In this document: positions 10,473 through 20,738 of the stretch, piece by piece
Numbering within the stretch: the first letter of the stretch is position 1
Layout: every line of letters begins with the position of its first letter
Origin: an uncultured Saprospiraceae bacterium
Lineage (GTDB): Bacteria; Bacteroidota; Bacteroidia; Chitinophagales; Saprospiraceae
NCBI GenBank assembly: GCA_938015805.1
Contig: CALLXF010000006.1
Span: 1-64,000 of the forward strand
Length of the DNA: 64,000 nt
Direction of reading: 5' to 3'
The notes under the pieces: generated by a model
The model's database searches: none
Told to the model about the DNA's origin: nothing
What the model saw: the letters and a program-made list of their open reading frames with translations, nothing else
Program-made: the position numbers and the translations under genes

Positions 10473-11095
10473 TGACTAATAGAAAAATAGATCATCTCGT
10501 ATACTGTGTTCCAGATTTAGATGAGGCTGTGACTCGATTTAATGATTTGCTCGGAGTAACTCCATCCATAGGTGGAAGGCATTTATTAAAAGGAACAAAA
10601 AATGCATTGATCAATTTAGGTAATCAATGCTATCTAGAATTACTGGCTATAGATCATTTAAACAAAAATATAACTAGTAATAGATGGATGGGAATCGATT
10701 ATATCAAAGAACCTAAAATTACTCGATGGGCAATACAATCAGAAGATCTAATCGCAGATCAAAAAATCCTAAAAAAATATAATTCAGAAATGGGTTCTAT
10801 AGAAGAAGGACAAAGAATAACAAAAGACAATAAAACTTTAAAATGGAAAATGACTATTCCCCTAAATAAACCCGCAGTAGAACTTATCCCATTTTTGCTA
10901 TCCTGGAAAAACAGTAGTCATCATCCTACAGATAAACTAGAAGCAAAATGTAGTTTGAAATCTATCTCTTTTTACGGCAACCAATCATTAAATGAATGCT
11001 TTAAAGACTTATCCATAGCTCATAAAATCATCCCTAGGGAACATTCTAAAATTACAGCCACGATTAGTGGACCTAAGGGTGCAATCAGCATTTAG
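10472..11095 (+). CDS. VOC/glyoxalase-like domain protein
   Basis: IDHLVYCVPDLDEAVTRFNDLLGVTPSIGGRH; start overlaps upstream stop (TAATG). Confidence 0.88.
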   Translation: MTNRKIDHLVYCVPDLDEAVTRFNDLLGVTPSIGGRHLLKGTKNALINLGNQCYLELLAIDHLNKNITSNRWMGIDYIKEPKITRWAIQSEDLIADQKILKKYNSEMGSIEEGQRITKDNKTLKWKMTIPLNKPAVELIPFLLSWKNSSHHPTDKLEAKCSLKSISFYGNQSLNECFKDLSIAHKIIPREHSKITATISGPKGAISI

Positions 11096-11282
11096 ATTAA
11101 GCTTCTAAAATTATTTTACATTAATCTAAGGAATAACATCATGAATGGATACAAAAACTTATTCAACACAAACGTTACTCACAAGACTTATCCTTACTTT
11201 ATAAAACAAAATCCGCTTCCAAAATTAAAATTACCACTACTATTGGAGTTCCTAATGGAATGATATATCCTAACACTCAGAT

Positions 11283-12053
11283 ATGAAAACCCAAATGATT
11301 TATTTTCTTTTTATCCTTTCTATAGTAATGATCATTATCGTGTCTTGTAAATCTACGAGTAAGATAAACCCTCATTTTTCCAAAGCGGATCTTTTAGTAC
11401 AACATGCAATATCTACTCATGGTGGTAAAAAATATGATACCGCTCATTACCAATTTATTTTTAGAGACAAAATCTACACATTTAAAAATAATCACGATCA
11501 ATATGAGTATACGGTGATCAGTAAAAAAGAGGGTCGTAATATCAAAACTGTACTAAACAACGACGGTCTTTATCAAACTGGAAAGCCCAATCCCTTAACA
11601 CCAAAACAAAAAAAAGGAACTGCCTCTACTCTTAACTCAGTGATATACTTCGCCACTTTACCACATAAGTTAAATGATCCTGCCGTTATCAAAAATTACA
11701 TTGGGTCCACCCAGATAAAAAATAAAACTTATGCGATCGTAGAAATTAGTTTTACTAAAGAAGGAGGAGGATCTGATCATGATGATATCTTTTACTACTG
11801 GATAAACAAAGAAACATTTACCATCGATTATCTTGCCTATAACTACCAGGTAAATAATGGCGGCGTAAGATTCCGTTCTGCTTATAATAGGAGAAATGTA
11901 GGAGGCATACTATTCCAAGACTATGTAAACTATAAAGCCGAGGTAGATACTCCCTTAAAAGATTTACCTCTGTTATGGGAACAAGACAAGCTCAAAGAAT
12001 TATCAAGAATCGAGACTCAGCAAGTAACACAAGTTAAGCATCAAAACAGATAG
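11283..12053 (+). CDS. Lipoprotein, DUF6503-like
   Basis: Lipobox IIVSC; LVQHAISTHGGKKYDTAHYQFIFRDKIY resembles DUF6503. Confidence 0.75.
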   Translation: MKTQMIYFLFILSIVMIIIVSCKSTSKINPHFSKADLLVQHAISTHGGKKYDTAHYQFIFRDKIYTFKNNHDQYEYTVISKKEGRNIKTVLNNDGLYQTGKPNPLTPKQKKGTASTLNSVIYFATLPHKLNDPAVIKNYIGSTQIKNKTYAIVEISFTKEGGGSDHDDIFYYWINKETFTIDYLAYNYQVNNGGVRFRSAYNRRNVGGILFQDYVNYKAEVDTPLKDLPLLWEQDKLKELSRIETQQVTQVKHQNR

Positions 12054-12081
12054 ATCAGGTAATAATTTTAAATCTAAATTA

Positions 12082-13317
12082 TCAATTAGGATAATACCTC
12101 AGTTCGTTACAATTAGTTTTGACTAAATATTTTTGAGCCATTTCTTGGATATCTTCTTTAGTTATGGCGTTGTAAATTTCTACTTGTTTATTGATGAGAT
12201 CTAAATGTCCGATGTGCTCGTAATAGGCAAGGTTCATCGCTTTGTTTAAAATATTTACATCCGCAAAAGCAATACTACTCTCGTTTTTATTTTTTAATTT
12301 CTGTAATTCCTCATCTGTAATTCCATTCTGCTTAACCTCTTCTAGTTCTTTCCACACTTCCTCTAAACCTTGTTCTAAAGTATAATCTGGCATCGGTTTT
12401 CCCTCAACTATGATTAAGCCCGGGTCGACAGTTCCTGTGATATATGCATCTATACTAGAAAAAATTTGCCGCTGTTTACAAAGCCTCTGATAAAACCGAG
12501 AAGATCTACCGTTAGAAAAAATATCCGATAATAAATCGCATGCTACATAGTCTTTATGATTACGACCACACATATGGAATCCCATGTAAAATGCATTTAC
12601 TGGAATATTTCCTGACACTTCTGATTTTCTAAAAGCTCGTTGCTCTTGTTCGGTCTTGATAGGTTGTCTTATTACTTGCCCTCTTTCTATATCTCCAAAC
12701 CATTTCTGAGTTAGTGATTTGGCTTTCGCCAATGATATATTTCCCGACAATACAAGGATGGCATTATTAGGTCTATAAAAGTTATAGAAAAAAGATTTTA
12801 CGTCTTCTAAATTTGCTTTCTCGACATGAGCCGGAACTTTACCTATCGTAGGCCATTGATAACTGTGATGCGTATATGCAAGTTTGCTCAAATGATGCCA
12901 TACATCTCCATAAGGTCGATTTAAACAGGTTTCTTTAAACTCCTCAACTACTACCTTTTTCTGTACGTCTAATGACTCTTGGGAAAAATTTAGCTTATTC
13001 ATCCGATCAGATTCTAACCAGAATATAGTTTCTATATTTTCTGCTGGAACGACATCGTAATAGTTAGTGATATCACTATTAGTAAATGCATTGTTTTCTC
13101 CGCCGGCCATCTGTATGGGATCATCAAAATCAGGTACATTCTCTGACCCTCCAAACATCAAATGCTCAAACAAATGAGCAAATCCCGTTTTATCAGGGTG
13201 CTCATCTTTACTCCCGACTTCATATAAAATATTAAGCGCTACTAGCGGCGAACTAACATCCTCATGAACAATCACCCTCAAACCGTTCTCTAACTCAAAT
13301 CGATCATACTTTATCAT
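12082..13317 (-). CDS. M16 family (insulinase-like) metallopeptidase
   Basis: HLFEH (HxxEH) zinc motif in GFAHLFEHLMFGGS. Confidence 0.95.
   Translation of the reverse strand: MIKYDRFELENGLRVIVHEDVSSPLVALNILYEVGSKDEHPDKTGFAHLFEHLMFGGSENVPDFDDPIQMAGGENNAFTNSDITNYYDVVPAENIETIFWLESDRMNKLNFSQESLDVQKKVVVEEFKETCLNRPYGDVWHHLSKLAYTHHSYQWPTIGKVPAHVEKANLEDVKSFFYNFYRPNNAILVLSGNISLAKAKSLTQKWFGDIERGQVIRQPIKTEQEQRAFRKSEVSGNIPVNAFYMGFHMCGRNHKDYVACDLLSDIFSNGRSSRFYQRLCKQRQIFSSIDAYITGTVDPGLIIVEGKPMPDYTLEQGLEEVWKELEEVKQNGITDEELQKLKNKNESSIAFADVNILNKAMNLAYYEHIGHLDLINKQVEIYNAITKEDIQEMAQKYLVKTNCNELRYYPN
12719..12732 (-). repeat. Intragenic dyad repeat copy (TTGGCGAAAGCCAA on the minus strand)
   Basis: Minus strand TCATTGGCGAAAGCCAAATC, 19/20 identical to the copy at 18155. 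Confidence 0.6.
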
Positions 13318-13395
13318 GCATTAAAGATATGAACATTGTAAATTGGGCTTTAATTATATTTACATTTTATAACATAACCTTTAAAATAAAAAACC

Positions 13396-13875
13396 TTGCC
13401 TAAAAAACATATTGAACTAACTGATGCTCAGTATAAAACACTAATAAAACTGGCTTTTTTAGGAGAGTGGGTTCTTAATGCTCATAATGTAGAATCTAAA
13501 TACCCAAAAGAGCAACAGGTCCTTAACCATCTCTTATCAAAATTTAAAACCTTCAACGCTGAGGAATTAGTACATGAAGTTGATGAAGACGAGGATTACG
13601 AAGTTGAAGATGAGGTAGTTATGGGTTACTTGGAACAGTTAATAGAATTTAGAGAAGATACTTTCTGGGAACTACTCGTCAATAAACTCGTAGGTCGAGA
13701 TCTCATAGAGATACTACTAGCCAAGGATCCAGAAGCTCTCAAAAACTTTAGTGAAGAAGAAAGAGAAGCAATGATTTACAAATTAGAGAAATTTTACAAA
13801 AAAGAATTTGACACTGCAGGGCTAGAAACTTTACGAGTGGTAAATGAGGATAATGTAGATCCAAGATTAAACTAA
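13396..13875 (+). CDS. Conserved hypothetical acidic protein, apparent TTG start
   Basis: 159-aa ORF; sequence at 13396 is ttg cct aaa aaa cat; next in-frame ATG is far downstream. Confidence 0.75.
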   Translation: MPKKHIELTDAQYKTLIKLAFLGEWVLNAHNVESKYPKEQQVLNHLLSKFKTFNAEELVHEVDEDEDYEVEDEVVMGYLEQLIEFREDTFWELLVNKLVGRDLIEILLAKDPEALKNFSEEEREAMIYKLEKFYKKEFDTAGLETLRVVNEDNVDPRLN

Positions 13876-14735
13876 TCTAGTACTCTAAATCTAAATTCCA
13901 TTCCTGGTCTTAATTGATTAAATCGATCTAGTTCTTTTTTGGGAATAAATCCTACCCTCGGATAACCACCCGTGGTCTGCCCGTCCTGTAAGACGACGAT
14001 GAGTTTTCCACTCGGTGTGCACTGTATCATACCTGGGAATAAAAACTTAGAGGAAAATGTTTCTTGCAATTGTGTTTCCAGAACCGGACCATTTAATATT
14101 GCTCCCATACGATCAGACCGTCTACTAATACTGTATGAGGAGGATAATAATTTTGGCTTTTTTAGAAGGGTAAACTCCGGACCTTTAGTAAGAGAGATCG
14201 TACCTATCGAAATATAGTCTGGAATCTGGGGCCAGAACACAACGGGTGTATTATGGACATTCCCTAAAGACTCTATCTGAATACGATCTGAAATTTTCAG
14301 AATTCTTCCAGCGACATTAGCATTTTGACCGATGCAAAGGGTGGACTTAGATCCATAAATTTTAGGAATCTTCCAAGTCCCTTTGACGGCCAAGTATGTC
14401 CTCATTCCATTTACGGCATTCTTAAATTTTAAAACGGTTCCTTTTGTAATTATCAGAGTCTGATATCTTTTACAAGGAATATCAGCAATAGAGGCTTGCA
14501 TGTCTGCACCCGTTATCGCAATAATACAATCCCGATCAAAACTAAAAGTCCCTCCTACAACATTCATTTCTATTAGCGCATTATCTTTTTTATTACCTAC
14601 TAATAAATTTGCTATATGAGCCGCTGACCTATCCATATAACCAGAGCTAGGAATTCCATAAAAGGCATAACCTTCCCTACCGCCATCTTGTACAGTTGTA
14701 AATAAACCTGATTTTATGAGCTCGACGTTAAGCAT
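13872..14735 (-). CDS. pxpC: 5-oxoprolinase subunit PxpC (KipA/biotin-dependent carboxyltransferase-like)
   Basis: LFTTVQDGGREGYAFYGIPSSGYMDRSAAHIANLLVGN; adjacent to pxpB and pxpA. Confidence 0.93.
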   Translation of the reverse strand: MLNVELIKSGLFTTVQDGGREGYAFYGIPSSGYMDRSAAHIANLLVGNKKDNALIEMNVVGGTFSFDRDCIIAITGADMQASIADIPCKRYQTLIITKGTVLKFKNAVNGMRTYLAVKGTWKIPKIYGSKSTLCIGQNANVAGRILKISDRIQIESLGNVHNTPVVFWPQIPDYISIGTISLTKGPEFTLLKKPKLLSSSYSISRRSDRMGAILNGPVLETQLQETFSSKFLFPGMIQCTPSGKLIVVLQDGQTTGGYPRVGFIPKKELDRFNQLRPGMEFRFRVLD

Positions 14736-15423
14736 TATAAGATCTGATATTTAATTTTTTAGCGGTGATTTTTTTAAATACTTTCTCACTAATAGGTTCT
14801 ATTTTTAATTTATCACTGATATTAAAAGGTAAGGGTTGCGAACCCTTTAGATTAAGTAATTCAATAGGAATCTGACCTAATATGTTCCATCCTGATGGAC
14901 TGGGTAAATTATAAATACCAAGATAAGGACCACCAGTTGCCAATACTCTAGCACGAGGATTATATACAGGATTAGATTTCCGCTCTACTTGCATCTCTGC
15001 AGGTAGCCCATCGAGATATACAAACCCAGGTAGAAAACCCATCATCCCTATCGTAAGCTTTCTTTTAGATATTTGAGCAATATAACGTTCTTTGGTATAC
15101 GACGATTTAGCTTCGATATTATTCCAGTCTGGGCTATCATAAAACCATACTGGAATTTTCCATTCTGATATTTCTGGTCGATCAAAATGCAATTTATCGA
15201 GTTCTTTGATCGCTTTTTTATATCGCTTAGTACTGATAAAAATTTCCTCAGAGGTAGCGATTACATCACGAACATGCTTTAGTGATTTACGTTGTAATTC
15301 ACGTTGTATCTGCTGAGCCATTTCAGCAGGATTTATAATCTTATCGATGGGCGTCAAAACAAATCCCTGCTCGACGAGAGGAGTAATCCAGAAATTTTGA
15401 CCATCTAAACTAAGTGATTTCAA
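14728..15423 (-). CDS. pxpB: 5-oxoprolinase subunit PxpB (KipI-like)
   Basis: MGFLPGFVYLDGLPAEMQVERKSNPVYNPRARVLATGGPYLGIYNLPSPSGWNILGQIP. Confidence 0.94.
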   Translation of the reverse strand: MKSLSLDGQNFWITPLVEQGFVLTPIDKIINPAEMAQQIQRELQRKSLKHVRDVIATSEEIFISTKRYKKAIKELDKLHFDRPEISEWKIPVWFYDSPDWNNIEAKSSYTKERYIAQISKRKLTIGMMGFLPGFVYLDGLPAEMQVERKSNPVYNPRARVLATGGPYLGIYNLPSPSGWNILGQIPIELLNLKGSQPLPFNISDKLKIEPISEKVFKKITAKKLNIRSYNA

Positions 15424-16150
15424 AGCCTTTGGTTTTTATAAAATCATGAATTTTAGGAATCCATTGTATTGCATAAGGCGTATCCGTATGTAAGCAAATG
15501 GTCTCATGAGATAAGTCATAAATATCTGACAACTCAGTACTTACTTTTTGCTGAAGCAATAACTCTAATTGTGATAATACTTGCTCAATTTTATTATAAA
15601 CCGCTCCAGAAATCTCTCTACTTGCAAGTGTCCCTTCTTTGGTATATCGTCTATCCATAAAAGACTCTGGAACTACTGTAAACATTTGATCACTTACCCT
15701 ATCCGTTACCTGACTATGAGCCAGAGAATAAATTTTGAGATTTTGATCTACCATCGCTATAGATTCTAAAAAAATATCTGCTACTTCTGATCGATGATAT
15801 AGATCATTATATAGAGCCCCATGAGGCTTTACATGATGTAATACCCCACCCTCGTTTTCTACAATTCTTTTTATATAAATCACCTGATCCGCAATAGTGC
15901 CTCTTAAATCCATAGGATCCATATCCATAGACTTACGTCCAAAATTAAGGCGATCAGGATAAGATGGATGAGCACCGATCTTTAGACCATGAGCTATGGC
16001 TGCTCTTACCGTTTTTAGAATTTTAGCAGGTTGTCCAGCGTGATCCCCGCAGCAGATATTACAAGATGAGATATAAGGCATAAAGGCAATATCATCCACA
16101 GCGTCTAACTCTGCCATGTCACAATTTATATCTATTGTTTTTCCAATCAC
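15410..16150 (-). CDS. pxpA: 5-oxoprolinase subunit PxpA (LamB/YcsF family)
   Basis: DINCDMAELDAVDDIAFMPYISSCNICCGDHAGQPAKILKTVRAAIAHGLKIGAHPSYPD. Confidence 0.95.
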   Translation of the reverse strand: MIGKTIDINCDMAELDAVDDIAFMPYISSCNICCGDHAGQPAKILKTVRAAIAHGLKIGAHPSYPDRLNFGRKSMDMDPMDLRGTIADQVIYIKRIVENEGGVLHHVKPHGALYNDLYHRSEVADIFLESIAMVDQNLKIYSLAHSQVTDRVSDQMFTVVPESFMDRRYTKEGTLASREISGAVYNKIEQVLSQLELLLQQKVSTELSDIYDLSHETICLHTDTPYAIQWIPKIHDFIKTKGFEIT

Positions 16151-16182
16151 CAGTTTAATCTTTTATCTCCTTAATTTATGAT

Positions 16183-17370
16183 TTAAAAAAAGCTAAGCAT
16201 TGTTTTACCCGAAAGTAGTAAGGTTACAATTACTACTAACGCTCCTAAAATATTCTGAATATTAGAATTTACATATCCGTATAACAGTTCTTTTTTATTG
16301 ACTAAGTATAATAAGTAAGTCGCAATGATCGGTAGTAATAATCCATTCATCACCTGAGCAAATTGGATGATTATTATCGGCTTAAAACCTAATAAGGAAA
16401 AAGCAACTCCGATTCCTAAAATGATCATCCATACTGATCTATATTTCCAACCCTTATCATTTTTATCCCAACCAAAAATCTCTCTCGCTACTAGCGCTGC
16501 TGCCAAAGGAGCTGTGATTGCAGAACTCAGACCTGCCGCCAGTAGTCCTAAGGCTATCCCATACTTTGCACTATCTCCTAATAGAGGTTGTAACTGTATC
16601 GCCAGATCAGCGGCAGAACTGACGTCTGACACCTCTCCACCCGAAGCAGCCGAAACCACTACGATGAGTATAGAAATAATTCCCCCTAATATAATAGCTA
16701 TTGCATTTTCTATTTTTACCTGATGTAGATCCTCCACCTTTTTATACTTTTTAGAAATCAATGAGGCTTGCAGAAATAAATTATAAGGTACGACCGTTGT
16801 TCCTATCAAAGCAATCACTCGCAACCAATCCGTCTCCGCAGAAAAACTAGGAATACAGCCCTTTAAAATCTCCGTTAACGATGGACTTACTAAAAAAGCA
16901 GTAACCAAAAAAGATAAACTTATGAGCAATACCAAGCCTACCAAAAATCGCTCAACCCATTTATACTTAGCAAAATAAAGTAGCAGAAAACTCAGTCCTC
17001 CTAAGATTACGGGCCATCCTGAAAATTCTCCCGCGATAAGATCCATACCCAAAACGCCTCCTCCTATATTCCCTGCCTCATAAGCGGCATTACCCACTAA
17101 CACCGCTCCTAATACAAGTATCATCATGACTAACCCTAATATAGATTTAGATCGTTCCTTACGTATCGCAGCTCCTAACCCATCTTGCGTAATAAGTCCT
17201 ATCCTAGCCGCCATCTCCTGCAGTATGATAGTTGCTATAATCGAAAATAACAATGGCCATATCAGATTGTATCCATATTCTACTCCTGCTATAGTGCAAA
17301 CAGTAACGGTACCCGGCCCTATAAAAGCTGCAGTTACTAGAGTAGAAGGTCCTAGATATTTCTTAAACAT
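16183..17370 (-). CDS. Nramp-family (SLC11-like) transporter with non-canonical substrate motifs
   Basis: Nramp-like TM1 AAFIGPGTVTVCTIAGVEYGYNLIWPLL and TM6 IGTTVVPYNLFLQASLISKK; many TM helices; next to pxpA as YcsG is in Bacillus. Confidence 0.9.
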   Translation of the reverse strand: MFKKYLGPSTLVTAAFIGPGTVTVCTIAGVEYGYNLIWPLLFSIIATIILQEMAARIGLITQDGLGAAIRKERSKSILGLVMMILVLGAVLVGNAAYEAGNIGGGVLGMDLIAGEFSGWPVILGGLSFLLLYFAKYKWVERFLVGLVLLISLSFLVTAFLVSPSLTEILKGCIPSFSAETDWLRVIALIGTTVVPYNLFLQASLISKKYKKVEDLHQVKIENAIAIILGGIISILIVVVSAASGGEVSDVSSAADLAIQLQPLLGDSAKYGIALGLLAAGLSSAITAPLAAALVAREIFGWDKNDKGWKYRSVWMIILGIGVAFSLLGFKPIIIIQFAQVMNGLLLPIIATYLLYLVNKKELLYGYVNSNIQNILGALVVIVTLLLSGKTMLSFF

Positions 17371-18587
17371 TATTTAGCCGATATGTTTGTAGAATTGCTT
17401 TTAGACTGCAGAGCATATAATGCAAAAGAAGCTAACCAATGCTCGCCCATATAATCTCCATCCACTATCTTATTGATGGAATAATTATAATGTTCGTCTG
17501 CAATTTTTACAATCTCTGGGTTCCCCTCACTTACAGAATATAAACACCATGCCCTTGAAAAATTAACACCATCTAGATGCACAAGATGTCCATCAGATCG
17601 ATCTTTTACATCTGCTGGAGTGATATCAATATCCCCTTTTTGTAAGCCTTGTAAAAATTCGTTTTTCCATATTGCAAATTCGTCTTTAGATAGTACACGT
17701 CTCATAATGTCTAACTCTTCCAAGCAAGGAGATAAGAAATCATAACCACTCGGTTCCCAGCTAATCGGGCAACCTTTATCCTCAAAATAAAAATCTCTTG
17801 CTCTGGATTCTATCATATTTTGCAAATCGGTATCTCCTACGGTTACCGCATAATCATGAGCAAATGTCAATCCAAAAGCAGTATTAGAATGCGTCCCGAC
17901 TCTGATAGGGAAAACCAACTTTGGGAGGTAGCTCTGGTATTTTTCTGACAGTACTCTATTTAGTGGCTCTAGCGTTTTATACCATTTTTTTGCATCAGGA
18001 TCATCCCACGTATATAGTTCTGCTGATAATTTTAAAAGCCATGCCCATCCGTATGTCCGTTCGTAATTTTTAGTGTAATCATTTAAGGAAAAATAAGCAA
18101 TCTCTTGATCTATATTTTCTTTAGTGAGGTTACTATCTATAGCTCTACGTATCTCATTGGCGGAAGCCAAATCAGGAAACTGTTTTAACAAATAAATCAA
18201 AGACCAATGCCCATGCACAGCAGAATGCCAGTCAAAACAACCGTAGAATGCCGGATGATGCTCTTGGGGCATCGCTAGATCTGATGAGTCTTGTATTACG
18301 ATTCCCGACTTATAAGGCAAAGGATTTTGGATACATTTTAAAGGTAGTGTAGCAAGATGAGCGGCCTGATTTTTAGTCAGCTCGACCTCTTGCCACATCT
18401 TAGAGTTCTTAGATCCATTAGTCATAGCCATGGACTCATTATCATTTTTGTCACCAGTACCCGTTTCAGTAGTATCTATTCCGACAGTGGATATCACCTC
18501 TTCAGATACGTTTAATAAAGCCTTACTTAATAAAAAAAGTATACAGAGGAAAAAGATGAGAATAACAATTTTGATTTTAGAATCCAT
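17370..18587 (-). CDS. DUF2891-like protein with N-terminal membrane anchor
   Basis: CIQNPLPYKSGIVIQDSSDLAMPQEHHPAFYGCFDWHSAVHGHWSLIYLLKQFPDL matches DUF2891 as remembered; TAATG overlap with the Nramp gene. Confidence 0.85.
   Translation of the reverse strand: MDSKIKIVILIFFLCILFLLSKALLNVSEEVISTVGIDTTETGTGDKNDNESMAMTNGSKNSKMWQEVELTKNQAAHLATLPLKCIQNPLPYKSGIVIQDSSDLAMPQEHHPAFYGCFDWHSAVHGHWSLIYLLKQFPDLASANEIRRAIDSNLTKENIDQEIAYFSLNDYTKNYERTYGWAWLLKLSAELYTWDDPDAKKWYKTLEPLNRVLSEKYQSYLPKLVFPIRVGTHSNTAFGLTFAHDYAVTVGDTDLQNMIESRARDFYFEDKGCPISWEPSGYDFLSPCLEELDIMRRVLSKDEFAIWKNEFLQGLQKGDIDITPADVKDRSDGHLVHLDGVNFSRAWCLYSVSEGNPEIVKIADEHYNYSINKIVDGDYMGEHWLASFALYALQSKSNSTNISAK
18155..18168 (+). repeat. Intragenic dyad repeat copy (CATTGGCGGAAGCC, followed by AAATC)
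   Basis: Exact 14-mer shared with 44545 and 62662. Confidence 0.7.
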
Positions 18588-18738
18588 ACTGGTAGTAGAT
18601 TTATTTATACAAAGTACAAAGACTTTTCTTGTTTTCTACTTTTAATAAATATCCAAAATCATCCTAAAGGGTGAAAATTCTATTTACCCACATGCGTAAT
18701 CTTGCTTCCATCATTAGCAACTTTAAAAACCTTTACCT

Positions 18739-20637
18739 ATGAAACTAATTTTACAATTATTCTTATTTAGTTTTTTAATCGCAACGACAGTATCCGCTCA
18801 GACGGATAACACGTGGACCGGAGATGGAGATGGTATCTCATGGAATGATGCAAACAACTGGGATCTAGATGCAGTTCCTGATGACACGCATCGGGCTATT
18901 ATAAACATTGCCTCTAATGTCGATATCAGTGGCACACAAGAAGTCGATCAATTGTTTATAAATCATGACAACGCAGAAGTGCAAATCCTGTCGTCAGCAA
19001 GCCTTAACATAGATGTAAATCCGAGCTCTGTATTAGAGCTAGATCGTGGCACCTTTAAAAACTATGGCCAACTCAATATCGTGCGATATATATCAGCGTT
19101 TAACCAAGTAAATTATTTTACCAATGAATCGTCAGGAACTATCACACTTTCTAATAACGGAAACAACGGAAATGATAATCGTATAGAAATACAAAGGCTA
19201 GGTGTATTTACAAATGATGGAATTATGAACCTCGAAGGAACGGATGAAGACTACGATGTAATTTTTAACGATGGTATCTTTACAAATAACGGAGAGCTAA
19301 ATATCTCAGGAACTTTTAAAAGAGGATTTGCAAATTATATTGTAGGAGAATTTACAAACGAATCAAGTGGTGAATTAAATGCTAGTCGAGATAATGACGG
19401 AGGACCTAACGCATCTATTGTATGGAATACCTTTGAAATGGAAAATCATGGAACAATGACAATAGAGCATCCTATTGGACAAGACATGGAAGGTATAGGT
19501 CTTTATTTAGAAATCGATGACCCTTTCGAAAATACAGGTATCATTACTATTTCAGGAATGTCTAACTATGGGATATGGTATAATACTAACTGGAATAATA
19601 CTGGAGAGATACACTTAGGAACAGACAACGGAAATATGATCGGCAACTCCGACAATTTTCCTCGAGAACTAAACAATACCAGTGGATTAATAACAGGCTC
19701 AGGAGCCATTAGATGTCATGATGGTCTTGTAGGAGGTACAATAGAAATAGGTAGTTCGCCAGGCCAGGTAACTTTCCGAGTTACCCAAGACCTAACCTCG
19801 GTTTACACCCCATTAGAGATCGCAGGAACAGATGGACCAGGAGAAGCAAACGGTCACGATGTGATTTACGGAGAAAGATTTAATTCATTTTTTGATCTAG
19901 TAGATATAGATATATCGGATGCTGATTTAGACATCGAATTACTAGGAGGATTTGAGCCAGTTTATGGAGACGAATTTTTGATTCTTTCTACCGATGGTGA
20001 GCTCACAGGACAATATGGTATTATAGGTTTTCCTTTTTTATCAGATCCTAATTTATACTGGGAATTAGAATATGACTATGTAGATGATGAGGTTACCCTG
20101 GTTGTTAATGCATTTGTAGTTCCAGTGAAACTTACGGACTTTACCGCTGTCGAGAGAGATCAGGAACACCTTTTAGAATGGTCTACAGCATCAGAAATAA
20201 ATAGCAGCCATTTTGAATTACAAAGTAGCCATGATCATACCCTCTGGAATACTATAGGAACAGTAAGTGCTATGGGCAACTCTAGTCAAACAAAAAAATA
20301 CTCATTTTCTCATATACCGATAGTAAGCCATACTCATCATTATTATAGACTAAAAATGATCGATCTGGATGGGACATACGAATATTCTGATATTGCATCG
20401 ATCAGATCGTCTATATCAAAAGAGAAGTTATCCGTGAGCCCTAATCCATTTACAAATCAGATAACACTAAATGAAGCATCGGCTTTTTCTGTGATAGATA
20501 GTTATGGAAAAATAGTTTACACCACGCAAAATAATCAATCCCAAATAGATCTATCATTTCTGCCAGCAGGACTATATTATCTTAAATTAAAAGAAAAATC
20601 AGGAGACTACGCAACTATAAAATTGATTAAAATCTAA
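18739..20637 (+). CDS. Secreted protein with T9SS type A C-terminal sorting domain
   Basis: Signal peptide; repeats of NNG/TNDG beta-helix style; C-terminus SVSPNPFTNQITLNEASAF...GLYYLKLKEKSGDYATIKLIKI. Confidence 0.9.
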   Translation: MKLILQLFLFSFLIATTVSAQTDNTWTGDGDGISWNDANNWDLDAVPDDTHRAIINIASNVDISGTQEVDQLFINHDNAEVQILSSASLNIDVNPSSVLELDRGTFKNYGQLNIVRYISAFNQVNYFTNESSGTITLSNNGNNGNDNRIEIQRLGVFTNDGIMNLEGTDEDYDVIFNDGIFTNNGELNISGTFKRGFANYIVGEFTNESSGELNASRDNDGGPNASIVWNTFEMENHGTMTIEHPIGQDMEGIGLYLEIDDPFENTGIITISGMSNYGIWYNTNWNNTGEIHLGTDNGNMIGNSDNFPRELNNTSGLITGSGAIRCHDGLVGGTIEIGSSPGQVTFRVTQDLTSVYTPLEIAGTDGPGEANGHDVIYGERFNSFFDLVDIDISDADLDIELLGGFEPVYGDEFLILSTDGELTGQYGIIGFPFLSDPNLYWELEYDYVDDEVTLVVNAFVVPVKLTDFTAVERDQEHLLEWSTASEINSSHFELQSSHDHTLWNTIGTVSAMGNSSQTKKYSFSHIPIVSHTHHYYRLKMIDLDGTYEYSDIASIRSSISKEKLSVSPNPFTNQITLNEASAFSVIDSYGKIVYTTQNNQSQIDLSFLPAGLYYLKLKEKSGDYATIKLIKI

Positions 20638-20668
20638 TTATAATTTATACCGTAAAGGTTTTTAATCG

Positions 20669-20702
20669 GAGTCAGTTAGGTTTTTCTAGCTGGCTCTATT
20701 TA
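20669..20702 (+). terminator. Rho-independent-like hairpin downstream of 18739..20637
   Basis: GAGTCAGTTAG-gttttt-CTAGCTGGCTC, 11-bp stem with two G-U wobbles only on the + transcript, then tattta. Confidence 0.65.
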
Positions 20703-20738
20703 TATAGGAGAGATTAGAATTACACTCGCAAAATGACA

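Noticed and set aside
11096-11282. Short ORF (MNGYKNLFNTNVTHKTYPYF...) between the VOC and DUF6503-like genes
   Set aside because: About 40 codons with no recognisable features; insufficient support.
12719-12732. TTGGC...GCCAA dyad as a eukaryotic NF-I-type site
   Set aside because: Superficial resemblance only; spacing differs (4 not 5) and the context is bacterial coding DNA.
16367-16723. 118-aa + strand ORF
   Set aside because: Antisense to the well-supported Nramp-family gene; no start context or domain.
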